This document shows, piece by piece, positions 6,608 through 8,063 of a DNA stretch of 8,063 nt. Made by a program: the position numbers and the translations under genes. The DNA is from Tannerellaceae bacterium (lineage in GTDB: Bacteria; Bacteroidota; Bacteroidia; Bacteroidales; Tannerellaceae), in NCBI GenBank assembly GCA_031276545.1, contig JAISMW010000093.1:1-8063 (forward strand), read 5' to 3'. Position 1 is the first letter of the stretch, and every line of letters starts with the position of its first letter. Under the pieces are notes generated by a model. The model did not search any database and had not been told where the DNA came from. It worked only from the letters and a program-made list of their open reading frames with translations.

Positions 6608-7520
6608 ATGGATGTAAATATAGTGGAAATTTACTGCCTTGCAGACGAATTCAGTCGCAATTTTGACGCGGTAATGCAGGGGCACGTCTTCAAAAAAGAC
6701 AGCGGCAAACAAAGCCGGAACCGCAAATTCACCATGTCCGACAGTGAGGTAATCACCATTCTTATCCTGTTCCACCTCAAACAGTTCAGAAACCCGAAAG
6801 CCTTTTATACTCAATACATTCAGGTACACTGCAGGAAGGATTTTCCCCGTACGGTCAGCTCAGCCGTTTTGTAGAACTGCAGCAAAAAACAGTTGTAAAA
6901 ATGACGCTTTTCCTGCAACCGTGCTGTTTGGGTAAATGCACCGGCGTCTCTTTCATTGATTCCACCCCGCTTCGCGTGTGTCACATCAAACGCGAACACA
7001 CCCACAGGACATTCAAAGGATTGGCATCCAAGGGTAAAAGTACGATGGGATGGTTTTTTCGGCTTCAAGCTGCATATCCTCATCAATGATCGGGGAGAAA
7101 TCCTTGACTTTGTGATTACCCGGGCGAATACGGACGACCGTGAACCCTTGAAAAACAAAAAGTTTCACGATAAGCTGTCCGGTAAACTCTTTGCCGACAG
7201 GGGATATATTTCTCAAAGTCTGTTTGAAATGCTGTTTATAGAAGGAATACATCTGATAAGCGGTCTGAATAAGGAATATGAAAAATTCCCTGATGTTTAC
7301 CCGCGACAAAATTTATTTGTATTTGAGCAAACGGGCTTTAGTCGAGACCGTGAATGACGAACTCAAAAACATCTGTCAAATTGAGCACACACGTCATCGC
7401 AACTTTGTAAACTTCATCTCAAATATGATTTCCGCACTCATTGCCTATATTTTCCGCCCCAAAAAACCTTCTTTGAATCTTGACATCGTGGATACGAACG
7501 CTTTACAAAGGATCGCTTAG
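6608..7520 (+). pseudogene. IS982-family transposase, split by three frameshifts
   Basis: The reading starts at ATG 6608 (MDVNIVEIYCLADEFSR) and reaches RKDFPR near 6849, including the family's KFTMSDSEVITILILFHL stretch. It then jumps frame at about 6845-6850 to YGQLSRFVELQQ, and meets the catalytic FIDSTPLRVC (Asp codon at 6958). A second jump at the T6 run 7054-7059 is needed to read MGWFFGFKLHILIND. The second catalytic Asp is at 7196 in FADRGYIS. A third jump at about 7271-7275 gives NMKNSLM, then ETVNDELKNICQIEH with the catalytic Glu at 7344, to the stop at 7518. All three DDE residues survive but lie in different frames, so no full transposase can be made by ordinary translation. The gene is otherwise close to full length (about 300 codons). 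The indels may be genuine decay or base-calling errors. Confidence 0.88.
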
Positions 7521-7535
7521 GTCGAACTCACGTTA
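7521..7535. repeat. Right terminal inverted repeat of the IS
   Basis: GTCGAACTCACGTTA mirrors the left end. The transposase stop codon TAG at 7518-7520 directly abuts it. Confidence 0.9.
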
Positions 7536-7537
7536 AT

Positions 7538-7950
7538 CAAGGAGGTCCCGACTGAAGTGTAAAATTCGATGAAATGCAGCGTGGGATTATCCGAAATAAA
7601 AGATATCGTAACCGGAGAATCGGCGATTTTCTGAAGGAATTGGATATGACGGAAGGATGGGGGACGGGCATCCCCATCATCCGCAAGGAAATGGCCAAAA
7701 ACGGTTCACCGGAGCCGCGTTTTGAAACCGATGAAAATTATAGTTACTTTCGTTACAACACTTCCTATACACCCCGCTTTTCATTCGGATAACGGTGTGA
7801 ATGGCGGTGAAGATGACGGTGTAAAACAATCTGAAAATAAGTTAGATAAGCTATTAAAGATTATTTATGACGGTGTAAATGAAATAATTGGTATCCTATT
7901 AAATGTATCCGGTTTAAACGCACTTGAAATTGCTACACGTATTAATAACT
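7538..7950 (+). pseudogene. Remnant of a COG2865-type AlbA_2 / ATP-binding (RecG-like C-terminal) protein
   Basis: Translation at 7556-7750 gives MQRGIIRNKRYRNRRIGDFL and KELDMTEGWGTGIPIIRKEM then NGSPEPRFETDENYSYF. This is the characteristic C-terminal part of the ATP-binding domain (HATPase_c_4 type) in proteins that begin with an AlbA_2/Schlafen-like domain. Upstream in the same frame GGPD and then a TGA at 7553 precede SVKFDEMQRG; relatives often read GGPDRS there, so the stop may be a CGA-to-TGA change. A 1-nt shift near 7751 is needed to continue as VTTLPIHPAFHSD. The frame then runs to a helix-turn-helix-like GLNALEIATRINNS, where resemblance ends at about 7950. The N-terminal two-thirds are missing: the fragment begins at the IS right end and the other flank of the IS carries no matching sequence. 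The gene is non-functional. Confidence 0.72.
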
Positions 7951-7954
7951 CATG

Positions 7955-8062
7955 TTACGCAAGTTCATAATATTTGATAGCCTCCAATTCCTTCCAGGCA
8001 TATTTTAGAGCGCGAAAATAAATTTTGGATTTCAAGGCAAAATGATTCAACTTATGTACGAA
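7955..8062 (-). CDS. Partial C-terminal reading frame, possibly a transposase end
   Basis: Reading in from the right edge on the minus strand, a frame of 35 codons stays open to a TAA at 7955-7957. It includes LNHFALKSKIYFRALKYAWK and then ELEAIKYYELA, a basic, helical, protein-like composition. The window edge cuts it, so the start and true length are unknown. It lies exactly where the COG2865 remnant loses its similarity, which suggests a second mobile element inserted there, with the sequence around 7949-7966 as its end. I do not recognise the family with confidence; a chance frame of this length remains possible. Confidence 0.35.
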   Translation of the reverse strand, partial: FVHKLNHFALKSKIYFRALKYAWKELEAIKYYELA

Positions 8063-8063
8063 C

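Larger units (their letters stand above)
6496..7535 (+). mobile_element. IS982-family insertion sequence, about 1.04 kb, with a degraded transposase
   Basis: The ends are inverted repeats: TAACGTGAGTTCGAC at 6496-6510 and its reverse complement at 7521-7535. The match continues inward after one mismatch (TAAG) and outward by two bases (AT). Comparison with the lone copy at 468-495 places the tip at the terminal TA. The element holds a single transposase gene that stops one base before the right repeat, and its length is typical of IS982 members. There is no convincing target duplication; only a 2-bp AT flanks both sides. It separates the comEA-like gene and its promoter on the left from a truncated unrelated gene on the right. 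Confidence 0.85.

Noticed and set aside
7051..7062. Programmed frameshift at the T6 run TTTTTTC in the transposase
   Set aside because: The site resembles a -1 slippery heptamer, but the required shift is +1, and two further unrelated shifts are also needed, so random mutation or a homopolymer error is a better explanation.
6494..7537. A target-site duplication around the IS
   Set aside because: Outside the inverted repeats only the 2-bp AT is shared, and it can equally be read as part of the inverted repeat; longer direct repeats are absent.

Overview
The window looks like chromosomal DNA of a Bacteroidota member, most likely order Bacteroidales. Three things support this: a PorQ-type type IX secretion protein, which is restricted to that phylum; two promoters that match the Bacteroidota -33 (TTG/TTTG) and -7 (TAnnTTTG) pattern, with no Shine-Dalgarno sites; and an IS982-type transposase of the kind common in Bacteroides, Porphyromonas and Tannerella relatives. 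The genus cannot be fixed from the sequence alone.

Layout. (1) Positions 1-600 hold no credible gene. They contain an array of eight 41-bp tandem repeats (91-410), each built round a near-perfect palindrome, followed at 468-495 by a lone insertion-sequence end whose interior side faces the array. (2) Positions 738-6386 are an ordered core of apparently intact genes. porQ lies on the plus strand. Converging on it from the minus strand is a compact run lgt > fprA > nagB > Gfo/Idh/MocA oxidoreductase, with gaps of 21 and 9 bp and one 26-nt overlap, served by a clear promoter just upstream of lgt. Upstream again, also on the minus strand, is a membrane-anchored helix-hairpin-helix (ComEA-like) protein with its own promoter. 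(3) Positions 6496-8063 are a scrapyard of mobile DNA: a 1.04-kb IS982-family element whose transposase is broken by three frameshifts, a remnant of a COG2865-type (AlbA_2 / ATP-binding) gene cut at both ends, and a minus-strand partial frame at the right edge that may be the end of another element.

How the genes relate. Lgt modifies lipoproteins in the inner membrane and PorQ is an outer-membrane accessory of type IX secretion, so both serve the envelope. NagB and the MocA-type dehydrogenase both act on amino-sugar or sugar-nucleotide chemistry. FprA is an O2- or NO-reducing flavodiiron protein suited to an anaerobe. Nothing visible ties them into one dedicated pathway, and the lgt run looks like an ordinary housekeeping operon.

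The most unusual signals are the palindromic 41-bp array, the matching IS ends that border the roughly 6-kb gene core on both sides in inverted orientation, and the heavily rearranged right-hand junction. I see no convincing new defence or biosynthetic system.
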